Assembly (NCBI GenBank): GCA_001510575.1
Contig: LNGK01000010.1
Coordinates: 1,651,111 to 1,715,110 of the forward strand
Length of the DNA: 64,000 bases
Direction: 5' to 3'
From: Knoxdaviesia capensis
Lineage: Eukaryota > Ascomycota > Sordariomycetes > Microascales > Gondwanamycetaceae
In this document: piece after piece, positions 23,265-36,341 of the stretch
Layout: every line of letters starts with the position of its first letter
Numbering within the stretch: the stretch's first letter is position 1
The notes under the pieces: model-generated
Database searches by the model: none
What the model saw: the letters and a program-made list of their open reading frames with translations, nothing else
What the model was told of the DNA's origin: nothing
Program-made: the position numbers and the translations under genes

Positions 23265-25497
23265 ATGCAGCAACGGCGAGATGAAATTTTAGCGAAGAAG
23301 GCCAAGCTCGCTGAGCTGCGACGCCAACGAGAAATTCGCGCCACTCAGGTTTCTACCAGCAGACAGAGCATCGGCAGCGCGTCAGATGTATGTCCCCGTC
23401 TCCTTTGCGCCGTTGGATTTGGATGTGGCTTCGGCGGTCAGCACGGACCGATGAGCTGCGAAGGGTGCAAGACCCCCCAAGAACCGAATACGTAGACGCT
23501 AACCGTTAGAACGACTTCCTTGCTACCTTTAGTTGACCTCTCCTGGTTCTGTCCGGACCGACCGGCGCGACATCGACCACCTCATTAACAGTCTTGTTGG
23601 CGACAGCAGACCCGTCTCGACATCCACCACCGGCGCCGCCTCACCTATCCGGCGCGGAAGCCGGCCAAACAGCGTTCTCAGCGCCGGCGAACTCAGCAAC
23701 GAAACTTCCGAATATGCATCGGCTGCCCAGATCGCCTCTCTCCCCCTTCCTGCCCCCATTCTCTCGCTCTCAACGATACCCCTGACTACCATATACGAAT
23801 GCCCCCCGTCTCCCGTTAAAGAAGTGTTCTCCTATAGCAAGGGCGTCCAGACTACCGAAGACTGGACCCCTCAAGCTCGGCCCCGGGCCTCCTCGCTCTC
23901 GTCTGAACCGGACGACTTCACCCGCCCCTTGCCCACACCCAGCAAGCGCCTTAACCGGAGGGATCGCGACCGTGAGGAAGAACTTCGCCAGAGGTTGCGC
24001 AAGGAGATCGAAGAGGAGCTCAAGGCCGCGAAGGGCCTGCTTACTGATGGCGCTCTACCAACATCTGGTGCCGCGGCATCGGCCAACTTCCCTGCCAGAA
24101 ACCTGACGTCGGAAGAGCTAGACGCTGTCATGGCGTCGGACGATTTCTTAGACTTTGTCGAGAAGTCGTCCAAAGTTATCGAGCGCGCCCTTGACCAGGA
24201 GTACGATATTCTTACCGACTACGGCCTACAAGGACAAGAAGTCGAGGACGACGACGACACAAGTGGAAACACCGGTGGCAAGGGCAGATTCCGCGTGAAG
24301 GAAGCCGCCCAATTCTATGATGAGAGGTGGTCGAAGAAGCGCATGATCACCTGCATCGACTTTTCGCCCAAATTCCCCGAGCTGCTACTGTCGTCACACA
24401 CCAAGAACCCAACAGCACCACATGAACCCGGCGGTCTGGTTATGGTGTGGAATATGCATTTGCATGGACGGCCGGAGTTTGTCTTCCACGCTCAGTCCGA
24501 TGTGCTGACCGCGAAGTTCTCGCCCTTCCACCCGAACCTCATCGTCGGTGGCTCGTACAGTGGACAGGTGCTTCTGTGGGACACGCGGGCAAAGGCTGCT
24601 CCTGTGCAGAAGACGCCGCTCACTGGTTACGGACACGCCCACCCTATCTACTCGGTTGATATTGTCGGCACGCAAAACGCCAACAACATCATCTCGTGCT
24701 CGACTGACGGTGTTGTGTGCGCGTGGAGCATGGACGTGTTCGCCCAGCCCCAAGAGCACCTGGAGCTGAAGTTGCCCTCCCCGGCGAAACTCGAGGACGT
24801 GAGCCCGACATGCTTGTCCTTCCCACAAACCGACCCTACCTTCTTCCTCGTCGGTACCGAAGAGGGCACCATCTACCCGTGCCACCGCTACGACCGTGCC
24901 GGCGCCAGAGCCGGTATCGAGAACGGCGTGTCCTACCGCGGCCACCACGCCCCCGTCATGTCTGTGGACTTCCACCCGGCGCGCGGTCCCGTCGACCTGG
25001 GCGATATTGTGCTGTCCTCGTCGCTGGACTGGAGCGTCAAGATGTGGAAGGTCCGCGCGCCGGCAGTGACGTCGGCATCCGGGCTCATGGCGGGCGACGG
25101 CGGCCACATGACGCCACTGTTGGACTTTGTGCGCGAAGACGTGGTGTACGACGCGCGCTGGTCGCCGATCAAGCCGGGCGTTTTCGCGCTCATCGACGGC
25201 GCGGGCTGGCTCGAGCTGTGGGACATTACTGTCGAGACCGAGGAGCCGGTGGCGCGGATCTCGCCGAGCCCGCGCAAGGACGGGCGGGCCATGCTGTCCA
25301 AGTCGCTGAACAAGGTTGCGTGGGAGAAGGCCGAGGGCAAGCGCATTGCCACCGGTGGCATTGACGGCACCGTCACGGTGTTTGAAGTCGCGGCCGGCCT
25401 CGGCGGCAAGGAGGACCTGCGGTCGGAGGAGTGGACGAATGTAAAGAAGCTGCTGAACCGTGTGGAAATGGTCGGTGTAAACGGGACGGTAATATAG
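23265..25497 (+). CDS. Cytoplasmic dynein intermediate chain
   Basis: Two exons, 23265-23387 and 23533-25497, give 695 residues. The protein starts MQQRRDEILAKKAKLAELRR, the N-terminal coiled-coil that binds dynactin p150, followed by a Ser/Pro-rich disordered region. At about residues 95-105 the segment YSKGVQTTEDW is the LC8/Tctex light-chain binding region typical of this family. A second charged helix (RDREEELRQRLRKEIEEEL) comes next. From about residue 290 onward are WD40 repeats (for example VMVWNM, GQVLLWDTR, DGVVCAWSM, DWSVKMWKV, GTVTVFEV) that bind the heavy chain. It links cargo and dynactin to the minus-end motor used in nuclear and endosome movement. The Aspergillus counterpart is nudI. 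Confidence 0.95.
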
Positions 25498-25642
25498 GTG
25501 ATAGAGGGCGGAGGAGGATGTAATATAACGCAGATGGTGTTCTCTTTTTTGAGTCGTATATTTCCCTGGTGTGTTTTGTCTCTTGATCTGTCATTCGGTA
25601 TCCATGTGTATCCGTCACTCTTTTTTACTTCTAGAAATCCGT

Positions 25643-25677
<35 letters not shown>

Positions 25678-26671
25678 ATTTACACATCTCTATCTCCTCT
25701 TCTCAAGTGTTCTATTCTGGCTTTGTTTCTTGTGACTTGTTGGCATGTGGTTGTCATACTGCTAGCGCAGCTGGCGTCAGCTGGCCTGCTTATCGCTATC
25801 AGCTCGGCTCCACTTATAATCGTCGTCACTCATTTTTGGCCTTCGAGATCCCCCTTCAAATTAATTTCCCCTAACCAAACAAATCTCGACTCCAGTTTTC
25901 TCTCCCATTTCAAACCCCCCAACCAAAAAGCTTCAAACAGTTCGACGTCAACACCCCCTGAAAAACTGGAGGGTGAATACTCCGGGACAAGTTGGATGGA
26001 CAAACAGAAGAACTACAGTACATAGATTCCAAAAAAGCGTTCATATTTCGTGTTTCGTGTCATCTCTCTTATCACGGAGCCCCTCCAAGAATCTTCTGGC
26101 TTCACTTCTGCTCCAAACTCATGATTTATACTGCCTAATTAACTGTTACACTCTTTATTCGTTTCACTTCCCACCTGCAGAAAATCCAGACCGACCCTGA
26201 TTCTGGAACACCAAACTCTACCCAGCCTGACTGATCCTTGACGGAAATTGTTGGCATTATTTCGTGTTTCGTATACGCTCTGAAGATCGTTTACCGGCAT
26301 ATCGACGATTCAAGCATACATACCCCGTATCTTGAATATCACTCTGTTCCTGGATATTCCTTTCTCTCTGAGACTTTCAATCAATCTCCGTCTCCGTCTC
26401 TTCATCTATCTTTTTTTCCGGTTGGGTGTTCGGCCTGCATCGCCAAGACCACGACACCAACAAATAGTCATCACATCTCAACTCCTGACTGAGGCAAACA
26501 GCCGCATGTGCTTTTGAAACCACCCGATCGACTTCCCGCCTCTACGTCGATTGCAGATAACCCCACCAGCTCATACGTCGAAGCCTGCTATACAGGCAGA
26601 ATCGTTCTGTTGCACCATCTACCCCTTCCTGGAGACGGGGTTGGCATCACTGCCCTTTCAGAAGTCCGAGA
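25498..26671. other. Intergenic region between dynein chain and DUF726 gene
   Basis: Contains an AT dinucleotide tract and then a pyrimidine-rich leader of the next gene. No gene is visible. Confidence 0.5.
25646..25675. repeat. (AT)15 microsatellite
   Basis: An uninterrupted AT dinucleotide tract lies in the 3' flank of the dynein intermediate chain gene. Confidence 0.9.
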
Positions 26672-29600
26672 ATGGCGGGACAGGAGCTGGCCGCTGCTGA
26701 TGCAGCTCCCGTCCCTTCCGCCTCGCCCGATGCTGCGGCTTCCTCTCCACCGGCCTTTGAATCCCGGTCTTCTTCTGTGAAGCCCTCTACTACAGCCTCA
26801 TCCCCCGATCCGCCCTCACAATCACCGCAACCATCCTCACAATCGCAGTCACCGGATCCCCCGGCTGCAGCTGCCCCTGAAAAGGGCTCGAAAGCAGCCA
26901 ACGGCGCCCCTGATGCCACGAAATCACCACCTCTGGCGAAAGAGAACCCACCGGAGCCCGCAAATGAACGCCAGTCGCGAGCCCCCGCCCCAATGACTGC
27001 CAACACTCAGCCCGAATTCGACGACTTCGGCCTCCCGATCCGAAAGTTCTCCAGCAGGTCGACCTCCGCTTCCTCGGCCAGAGACCTTAGCAAGGATGAC
27101 GACTATGCAGAGGATACCAAAAAGCCTTGGGCTAATGGTACGCCTTCGGCGCCAACACCAGGTACCACATCTTCGCCACCCACGGATATTTCTTCGGGGA
27201 AGGCAGTCGGTGCGAGAAAGAGTTCTGTGTCACAGCAAGCAGTCGGTAGTGAGCCGTCTAACGCCGCAACAGGTGCCATGAAGTCCCCGAAGTCACACGT
27301 CGACCATGCCCGCACTGCGAGCACAGCTAGCGCTGGCGGACTTGGTGTGTCCGAATTCTCACATCAGACCACCATGGCCAAAGCCAAGGACGACGAGACG
27401 AATGACGGCGGCTGGCAAGAAATGCCCGCCTACGCTCCCTACGATATCTACGACGATAATAATAAACTTGTTGCTAAAGAGCACAACGACGAAGAGGACG
27501 AGACGTATGCATACGCTGGTCTAGGAGGCGCCGGCAAGGGTTATACCCGAGTGATTATGGACGACGATGCCGAGTCGGCCACAAGTCTGGACGAGAACAC
27601 GAAATACCTGTTTAAGGATGTCAACTCTACGTCAGTCGCGGAAGACGAGGAACAGCGCGATGCCGTGTCACAGATGAAAGCCACCAAAGACCTTCTCACT
27701 GAAGGTCAAAGAATAGCATACGTCGGCATAGTTCGATTGGAGATTTCCACCATAGTGAAGGAGTTGGAGTCAGTGAAGCGGACATCGAAAACCAAGAAGG
27801 ACCTAATGTTGGCTACCGAGCACACCCGCATGTGGGGACAGAAGATGATGATCCGGCTCTACGCCCACATGGATATCAGCTCGGCCGAGCAGGTCATGAT
27901 TGAGCAGCTTGCTGAGCACGGAGTCCTGCCGGCCGATTTGACCCCAGCTTTGATGGCCAATGCCCGCGTAAAGAATCCGATGGCGGATGCTCCTCCAGCT
28001 GCCGCTCCCGCTGGCGACTTCACAGCGAACAACGGCACAGCGAACAACGGCACCAAAAACGATGACGATTCCAAAGCGGATAGCCCGAGTCGAACTCCCG
28101 AGCCCGTAGCGGAACCGCCACCGCCATACCAAGACACCCATGGCAAGGACCTCTCGGCAGTCAAGGCCCCATCCGATCTCCCCGGCAACGCCAAAATCGA
28201 CATTGACCTGCGATGGACGGTTCTCTGTGACCTTTTCCTCGTGCTCATTGCCGATTCGGTGTACGACTCACGGTCCCGGTCGCTGCTAGAGCGTGTCGCT
28301 GCCGCCATGGACATTGAGTGGCTGGATATCTGCCGGTTCGAGAAGCGTGTTACCGACGCGCTGGAGATGCAGCAGGCGGCCGAGAAGGAGAACTGGAACG
28401 AGGATGAGCACCTGGAGACACGGCGGAAAATGGCGCTGAAGCGCCGCTACGTGATGATGGGTCTGGCAACGGTCGGCGGTGGTCTGGTCATTGGCCTGTC
28501 GGCCGGTCTGCTGGCACCCGTGATTGGCGCAGGTCTCGCTGCAGGGTTTACCACGATCGGTGTGACGGGGACCGGATCCTTCCTGGCGGGTGCAGGTGGC
28601 GCCGCCATCATTACTTCGTCAGCTGCTGCGTCCGGCAGTCTTATTGGCGGTCGTGCCGCCAACCGCCGGACAGGCGCCGTCAAGACGTTCGAGTACCGTC
28701 CCCTGCATAATAACAAGCGTGTCAACCTCATTGTTACCGTGTCGGGCTGGATGACGGGCAAGGTCGATGACGTCCGATTGCCGTTTAGTACGGTTGACTC
28801 GATTATGGGAGATATTTACTCCGTGTTGTGGGAGCCTGAGATGCTCCGGAGTATGGGAGACACCATTAATATTCTGGCCACTGAGGTATGGCATTTTGCT
28901 GAACCACCTTCCCGTCAAATACCCAGGAACTAACCTGCCCATATCTGTTCTATCATTTAGGCCCTAACACAAGGTCTCCAACAAGTGCTTGGTAGCACAG
29001 TTCTGATGTCCTTGATGGCGGCTCTTCAGCTGCCTGTGGTGTTGACAAAGCTGGCCTATCTAATTGATAACCCGTGGGCAGTGTCACTGGACCGTGCCAC
29101 GGCTGCCGGACTGATTCTTGCCGACTCCCTGATTGACCGAAACTTGGGAACTCGGCCAGTCACGCTAGTTGGATACTCTCTGGGCTCCCGTGTGATTTTC
29201 TCCTGCCTGCAGGAACTGGCCAAGAAGGGCGCATACGGCCTGGTGCAGAATGTGTACCTGTTCGGATCCCCTGTTGTGGTCAACACTGACCAGTACCTGA
29301 AGGCTCGCTCGATGGTGTCGGGGCGCTTCGTCAACGGCTTCAACAGAAACGACTGGATTCTCGGCTACCTGTTCCGGCTGACCAACGGCGGTATCCGTAG
29401 TATTGCGGGCCTTGCGGAGATCCAGAACATCCCGCGCCTGGAGAATATGGACGTCACCGAGTTCGTGGTGGGCCACATGGACTACCGTCAGGCCATGCCG
29501 CGGCTGATGCGCGAGTGCGGCTGGTTGGTCGATAGCGACGAGTTCACGGAAATCGAAGACGCGGATCCGGAGAATCACGGTGAGCGGCAGCGCGAGCTTA

Positions 29601-30727
29601 TCAGCGAGATTGAGGAGGCGCGGAAGGAGCTGGAGCGCGAGGGCAAGGCCGGCAAGGGCGGTGGTGCGTTCAGCTTCTTCAGCCGCAAGAAGAAGACTGA
29701 TCGTGCCGAGTGGGAGGTGTACGAAGACACGCTCGGCAAGAACGGCGCCACCAGCCCTGGCGGAGCCACGCCGACAGACCTCAATAACCCGAATGCCAAC
29801 ACTGGCGTGCTGTTCGATGTCGACGCCATCCGCGCGGAACTGGCGAAGGAGAAGCTCGAGGTCCGTGAGCTGCAGTCGACCCTGCCGCCCATGAAGCTGG
29901 AGCTCAAGCCGCCGGGCCCGCAGCGCCAGTCCTCCGGCGGCCACACGCCGCGGTCCGCGAGCTCGTCGTTCGACAGTGGTAGTGCCTCGATTGTGGCCAG
30001 TCGCGGGCGGGCCCACACCAACAGCCTCTCGCAGCCGCCCCCGTCGTACCTGAGCGCGTCGTCGCCTGCGGGCTCCCCGCGCCGTTTGTCCCAGGAGAAG
30101 ATACCAACTCGCGCCACCTACGGCAGCACAACACCCCTGGGTGCACCCCCCGCCGGCTACGGCCTTGCGCCTAGCTACGGGGCCGCAGCGTCGCCCAGCC
30201 ACGCGGCTTCCGGCGCCGACTACGATGACGGCATCCAGATGACGTTCGACTCGGCGTTCGATGAGCCGGCACCGATGCGCAGCCCCGCCGGCCGCGCGAC
30301 TAACGGCCGCGTACCGGACTACGGCGGCAGTCTGCGTGGTGTACCCGGTGCCGGTGGCCCCGGCGGCGCGTCCCGGGCGTATGGTGGCCCGGCCGCCGAC
30401 GACGAGATCCAGATGACCTTTGAGTCCTCGTTCGACGACGAGCCGATGCCCCGACGGGCAGCGACGAGCGCCAGTGCCGCGGAAAACAACCACGCCCGGG
30501 CGGTGTCGGCGTCGTACAACTACGGCGCGGCGCCGCCACCCCTGCCCGTGAAAGACTTTGGTGCGCGGGCGGTGCCCCTGCACGGGTCGTCATCCCGGGT
30601 CGCTGACAGCTCCACGCCGACCCCGCCTCCGCCGGCGCCCCCGAAAATCACGATTGCGGATCCGTGGGCGGATCCGGATGACGACGATTTCGGCAAGGAG
30701 AAGGAGATGCAGATGACGTTTATGTGA
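26672..30727 (+). CDS. DUF726 alpha/beta-hydrolase-like membrane protein (yeast Mil1/Yfl034w type)
   Basis: Two exons, 26672-28885 and 28961-30727, encode 1326 residues. The first 200 residues are Ser/Pro/Ala-rich and disordered. The middle carries the DUF726 domain. It begins around residue 340 and includes a hydrophobic glycine-rich membrane stretch (about residues 592-660, with GLATVGGGLVIGLSAGLL and GFTTIGVTGTGSFLAG). After the intron comes TLVGYSLGSRV with the GxSxG nucleophile (Ser about 811). Animal relatives are called TMCO4; the yeast relative Mil1 is reported to bind the AP-1 adaptor. The C-terminal 500 residues are charged, then Gly/Ala/Pro-rich, and carry three copies of a QMTF motif, one at the very end. 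Enzymatic activity is not shown by sequence; role in trafficking or lipid metabolism is inferred. Confidence 0.88.
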
Positions 30728-33700
30728 GGGGCCTCTCGTCCTTTTTTTTTTCTTCCTTATCTTTTTCTTTTTTGGTCATCCTGGTCGGGGAAAGACCGGT
30801 CCTGTGGTGTATATCGTGTGTTTCTTGGGTAGTGTTTCCGTTTCTGTCCTGTTCCATGGTGGGTTGTCTTGTGCAGTTCATGTTTTTCGTTTCACTTTTT
30901 CGGTATACATGGGTAGAATGAGTGTCGGGAGTGGTGAGAGGTGTGCTGTCCCCCTTTCCCATCCCTTTCTTTTCTTCGTTTCTTGGATGGAGCTCTGCAT
31001 TCTTCTTTCACTGGCATAGCGGATTTCTTTTCACTTTAGCTTCGAGGAGGTAGATTCCTCTTTTCTGTAACTGTAATTGAGTACTGGGGAGCTTGTCCCG
31101 GGTGTTTATTTTATCTTATGCTGTATTTCCGTTAATTGTGTGGGTGGTGGGTTAGGTCGTTTCGTCAGTGAGACTGCAAGTGATGTTGATGAACAACTAG
31201 TTTGTCCCCTTTGATCCACCTATGCGGCCAACCCTAACCCTAACCGGCGTATCGACCGTAAACCCCCAGTTCGGCTTCAGTTTTCCATGACAGGGCTAGG
31301 CAAAGAGTTAAAGCCCAGTATTCCCGTTCCACCGGAGGGCGCCACACACATTGGGCACAGGCTCAAACACTTCGTTTTGGGGTTTCCAGACAGACAAAGG
31401 AGGAGGTTAAATGCAATTAGGGTTTCAACTGGGCAGGCTTCTGCTGCTGCTGCCCTGCCGGGTTGGGTTCCATTTATAGAACGAAAATGGGGCGGTGCGT
31501 CTTACGAGCCGGTGCAAAACCGAGCCACACTCACGCCGGAGCGTTTCTGATGGTGAGCGAGTACCACCATTCTTTTTGTTCAACGGGGTTGCAATTTTTT
31601 TTTTTTGCTTTTAAAGTAGTTTCTTTCTGAGGGAATACACTGGATATAGTAGTTCTCGCGGGCGCGGTTACATAACAAGCTTGGTTTTGTCTGCTCTAAG
31701 ATCCTTCTCACAGAGAGAGGATGGATTCCTGTGTAAATATAGAATACTGGAACGTGGCGCCTGCGCTGGGGCGATCGGCGTTTGCTGTCGGTGCGCGCAG
31801 AGTGGACGAGCAGGTGCTGGCGACGTTTTGGTCGGTGGAATGCATGCCGGCTGGGGGCGCGGAGAGAGACGAATGAGGCGAGGATCTCTCTCTGAGGTTG
31901 GGGCTTGGATGCACCCGTGTGGTTGGCCATCAGTCCTACGGGGTCGGTTGAGTTGCATCTGGTGAGGGACTTCCCTGCTGATGTTCCCCAGGGTGGAGTC
32001 AGCCATCATTCAGCGGCGGCCGACGCTGAGTCTGGCCTCTGAAACGGTGGACGAATGAGTGAGGGGGGACAGCCTGGAAGAGAGAGAGAGAGAGTGTGCG
32101 AGTGAGTGAGAGGTAGATTCTATATATACTGTGAAAAGGGTGGGTATGATTGTTCCTGGCAGGAGCAAACGTAACGTCAAGGCTTCGAGATGTTCCTGAC
32201 CTTTCTCCCAAGGATAGAGAGGCAAGACGGCGACTCTTTTTGAGTTGTGGATAGGTTTCTATCTCGTTGAGCAGTGGAGGTAATTTTGGGTATCACCAGA
32301 GAGGGCATCAAGTCCTGGTATCAAGCCACCAGGATATCTTCTTCCCACTGGACTATCATCCGCGACTTTCTCTCACAATAATCCTGTGGCTGGCTCTGGC
32401 CTTGCTGGGCGGGCGGGCGATGGATGCAATTAAATTGGAGAATGGCGGACGGGACAGGGATTTCGGCATAATCAAGAGTGAGAGTAGGTTGGCCTGGGCA
32501 AGGAGTGGATGGATGGGCGACAGCCAGCCAGTGTTGAAGGCGAAGATAGAGAACGTGTTGGGCGTTTGTGTGTCCTCCGTGGTCCGTCCATGCACATACA
32601 TACTGTGCCGTTATATTGCACAGATACTCCGAACTGTACCTATTGTATGTGTAGTCCAGCGACTGATGGGCGAAGGCTGGTTGAGTGTGTGTGTGTCAAG
32701 CGAACCAGCCAGCAACTGGCCCGGCAGAAATCCGGCAAAGGCGGGAAGGGGCAGAAAAGTACCGATACAAGCAGTCGGGATATCTGTCCAAAGAGTCCAA
32801 GCCTCAATGCCTCCTCGTCTTCCACGTCTTCAGGGCGTACCGACGAGTATCTAATACCGTAGGCTAACTGCAAGAGCCCCTAAAACGTTCCAGCCTGTCT
32901 GTCTTCCTTCCTCGTTTGTCCCCCCCCGGTTCCTGCCCGCCGCTCTGAACTGATCGTTTTAGCCACCATAAGCTACTAACGAGGAGCAAACACTTATCGG
33001 GGCTTCGTAGCAAAAGAGGCTATTGCGACTCTAAAACGTTAGGGCTGGGGGGGGGGGAGCAGGTACCGGTTTTTTTCTTCTTCTGTCAACCCACCCACCC
33101 ACACACTCCATCCCGCCGCCGACATTTCTTTTTGCCCTCGCTTGTCGCCTTTTTTCTCACATCTCACCATGCCATATCTGGGTGTCAGCTGAAAGCGCAA
33201 CAGAAGCCGTCGTCGGCATGGATTCGTTATTGACGGTTGCACGGTTCGGACACAGTGGCGGGCGTTTTATTGCCTGAACACAGCCCTTCTGGGGAGACGA
33301 GACCTCTCTGACTTTTGAGTGGGCATTCATCTCCATCTTCCAGAATGTTTCACTGACACGATCGCCAAAACAAAAGAAGGCAGAAAAGACACAGGAAGAC
33401 GTGCCGGTCGAGATGGGACGATGATCCAAGGGGAACTTCGTCGCATCCCCCCCGACCGACCCGCCCAATCAATCCCCAAAACACCACAGCCAGAGCCAAA
33501 ATACTCAAGACACCCTTTCCCTGCGACCATTCCTCTGATAATCCTCTTTGACTTTCTCCACTATTTGAGGACCACAAATAACAGAACATGGTTGTTGCAT
33601 GGACCCTTTATTTTCTGGAGCCTTGCGCCCAAACTGGGCACAGCTCGATTTGCTCTGAGCCTCTCGAACGCTGGGATTTTGTGGGTGCTGAAGATATCTA

Positions 33701-34941
33701 TCGTGGTGCACCTAGCAAGGTCTGTAGGGTTCCACTCCGGCTCTCCGCTTCCCAAGCCTCGTTTGTACAGCCGCAGTTGGGTTTGTTTTTGGCGGGACTG
33801 TGTTGTGTCCCCCAGGAAAGAATCTCTTGAACTCGCCGGGAACGAACAGTGAGTCCCTCCTACAGGAGGTATAGTATGTATGCGAAAGAACAAGAGAAAA
33901 AGAAAAGTACCCGTGATAACCTTCCGCTCAGTCTCCGGGCAAGTATCTCGTCCGTGGCTTCTGGCGCCGTTCGGTACTTTGTCCCCCCTTCCCCTCGCTG
34001 CCTCCTAAATCTTGCTTCAGCCGCCGCCCGACTCTGGTTGGGGGGAATCTTTTTCAATCTTGGTCCGTCCAACTGCCTTCAACTCCCCACAGGCCCCATG
34101 TCCGGGTGGGATTTGGTCCTGGCATGCACTGGTTGCTTTACTAGCCTTCATTCGCTCTCCAGCCCATTGAAGAGCAAGAAAACGGCCTTTTCCATATGCA
34201 CTTACACACACTAGCCGGCCGGCTGTGCATTCCTGTATTCTACTGTACTCTTTTCTTTTTCTTACCTGCTTGTATCTCCCTTTCCTTTCCTTTCTTCTTC
34301 TCTTCGCCTGATCGATCTTGAGATCTTTGCCGTCACACTCTCGTTCTCCTTCCTCCAAGACCGTCTCGGCATCCTCTGTTTCTTGGTTCTGCTTATTGTC
34401 AGATGAACAAGGATATCCGCATAGTCGCCTAATTTCTTTTCCTTCCTTTCCTCTTTCTCTCTCCTCGTTCTGCCGACAGTAAGTGAAACGAAGTTCCAGG
34501 CTTGGTGATATGTTATTGTGCGCCTCTCGTTGCTGTTGTTATCTTCTCTTCTCTTCTCTCGATCGCGTCGCGGCTCCATGGGCTGATCCACCTGCTTCTT
34601 TGCCGATCTTGACGCTGTTCACCACCCCCTTCGAGATATTGGGCACCGCGAAGCGAGAACAGAACATATACTCATTTCCGTTTGCCTTACTTTGCGCGAC
34701 GGTGCGAATACTGACCATGTTTTTGCTCTAGGCCTCTCGTCAACTATCATCGCCGATTTTCCCACCTTTTGAGCCTCGTTCCTGTCCGCGCTTCCATCGT
34801 CTCTCCGGCGCGCCTCGCCGTGCGTCCTCGGGACCATCCCCATCTTCCTTTCCTGCTAGGCTCACTACCTTCGTTCCTTAATACTTTCTCCCGGGTTCGC
34901 CTTCGCGAGACTTCGGAGAGGCCTTCGCCCATCACTTCACC
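30728..34941. other. 4.2-kb intergenic region with telomere-like repeats
   Basis: No gene is supported. AACCCTAACCCTAACC lies at 31230-31245 and TTAGGGTTT at 31417-31425. The last kilobase before the next gene is strongly pyrimidine-rich, as in a long leader. The open frames found here are short and lack domains. Confidence 0.5.
31230..31245 (+). promoter_or_regulatory. Interstitial telomere-type repeat (2.7 units of CCCTAA)
   Basis: AACCCTAACCCTAACC is identical to the common fungal telomere unit in tandem. Being this short and far from any chromosome end here, it is more likely a telobox-type protein binding site than an old telomere fusion. Confidence 0.45.
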
Positions 34942-36341
34942 ATGGCTACAATCGGCGGCACAGAGCTCGTCACATTCTCGCGACCTATGCTCCGAGTTCT
35001 TACCCTTGATCAGTCTGTCACCTTCATGTTGACCATCGGCACGGGAGTCGCCATCGATAAAGCGCAGTGGATTGCCCAAGACGCGAGCGGAAAGCAGGTA
35101 ATTCTTGCTGTAGGTGGTTCACCTTCCGCCGCCCTGGCATCCACCACCAGCGCAACTCAAGGCCAGCCCGATACGCCGATCCAAACTCAAGACAGCGGCG
35201 GCGGTAGTGCCGGCACCAACACTGCGATAGCACCCGTCATCGATGTGCGGAATACACGACGAAGCGATCTGCCCCAGTTCCAATGTATGAATTTGCCCCC
35301 GCCTATCAGTGAATTGCCTCCTGAACGCCTTGCTTGTGTGAGTTTATATGTGATGCGGTGCATAACTGACCTCTAAACCGTGTTATATTAGGGACTGGAT
35401 CGCGTGCAACCCTATCTCCGGCCAGCATCCCTGGAATTGAAAAATACTATGGACAAGACATGTACCTGAGAGTCTGGGGGCCATCTGATGTGTCGTTCCG
35501 CAGTGGCATCTTTACCGCTTCTTCCGTCCAAAACGCCGCAGCTCTAAAGACCCAGTTGGACCAGAGAATAGCTGCCGACCCGAAGCTTGATGCTGGCTTT
35601 GCCGAGGACTCGACCGATGTAACCGTAGGATCCCCCGGCGATTCCCTCGGATCTACCACTTCCGCACCCACCTCCTCAGCAACCACCTCAGTCTCTGCCT
35701 CGACCCGAACAACCACTGCAGCCTCGAATTCGGCATTGCCCACCTCGGGCCTGGACGGCGGCAGCTCGCCGACTTTGTCTGAGGGCAGCGGTAGCGGCGG
35801 CGGTCTGGGTGCCGGCGCGAAGGCTGGTATTGCCGTCGGCGTGGTTGGTGGTGTGGCGCTGGTGCTCGCGCTGGTGTTTCTTTTCTGGCGCCGCCGCAAG
35901 CAGCAGCTGCAGCGCAAGGCCAACGGCGACTCGGCCCAGAGCTTCGTGTACCACCACTCGACCCACGGCGCCGGTGGCCCCGACTATGCCACCGACAAGG
36001 ACTTGCACCGCGTCGATGAATCTCCAAGCTCGCCGTACTCCGACGAAGCCGCCCACGGACTGCAAACCCCGATCGCCATGGCACCCGCGGCCGCTGCGGC
36101 GGCACTCACCCCCACGCACACTGGCGACCGCGGTATCCTGCGATCCGAAACCCCGCGCTCGATGGGTCCCGCGCCAATGGCCCCGCTACCGCCTCTGCCA
36201 CCATCTGGAGCGTCTGCGCCCGCGACATCTGCGGCCGTGGCGCATTTGGTGGAGGACGGTATGACGGAGGCGCAGATCCGCGCGTTGGAGGAGGAGGAAC
36301 GGGCGTTGGACGCAGCAATTGCGCAGGCCGGACGGCGGTAG
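34942..36341 (+). CDS. Single-pass membrane protein, mucin-like, function unknown
   Basis: Two exons, 34942-35335 and 35392-36341, give 447 residues. The donor GTGTGA at 35336 is chosen by phase; GTGAGT two bases on would break the frame. Residues 1-210 form a globular part with no domain I know. Residues 214-270 are Ser/Thr-rich, likely O-glycosylated. A glycine-rich helix at about 277-298 is followed by RRRK, the stop-transfer signal of a type I protein. The tail is cytoplasmic, proline/alanine-rich, and ends in an acidic helix (AQIRALEEEERALDAAIAQA). The layout resembles Wsc/Mid2-like surface sensors, but the cysteine-rich WSC domain is missing and no clear signal peptide is seen, so an upstream exon may be missing. 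Confidence 0.75.
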
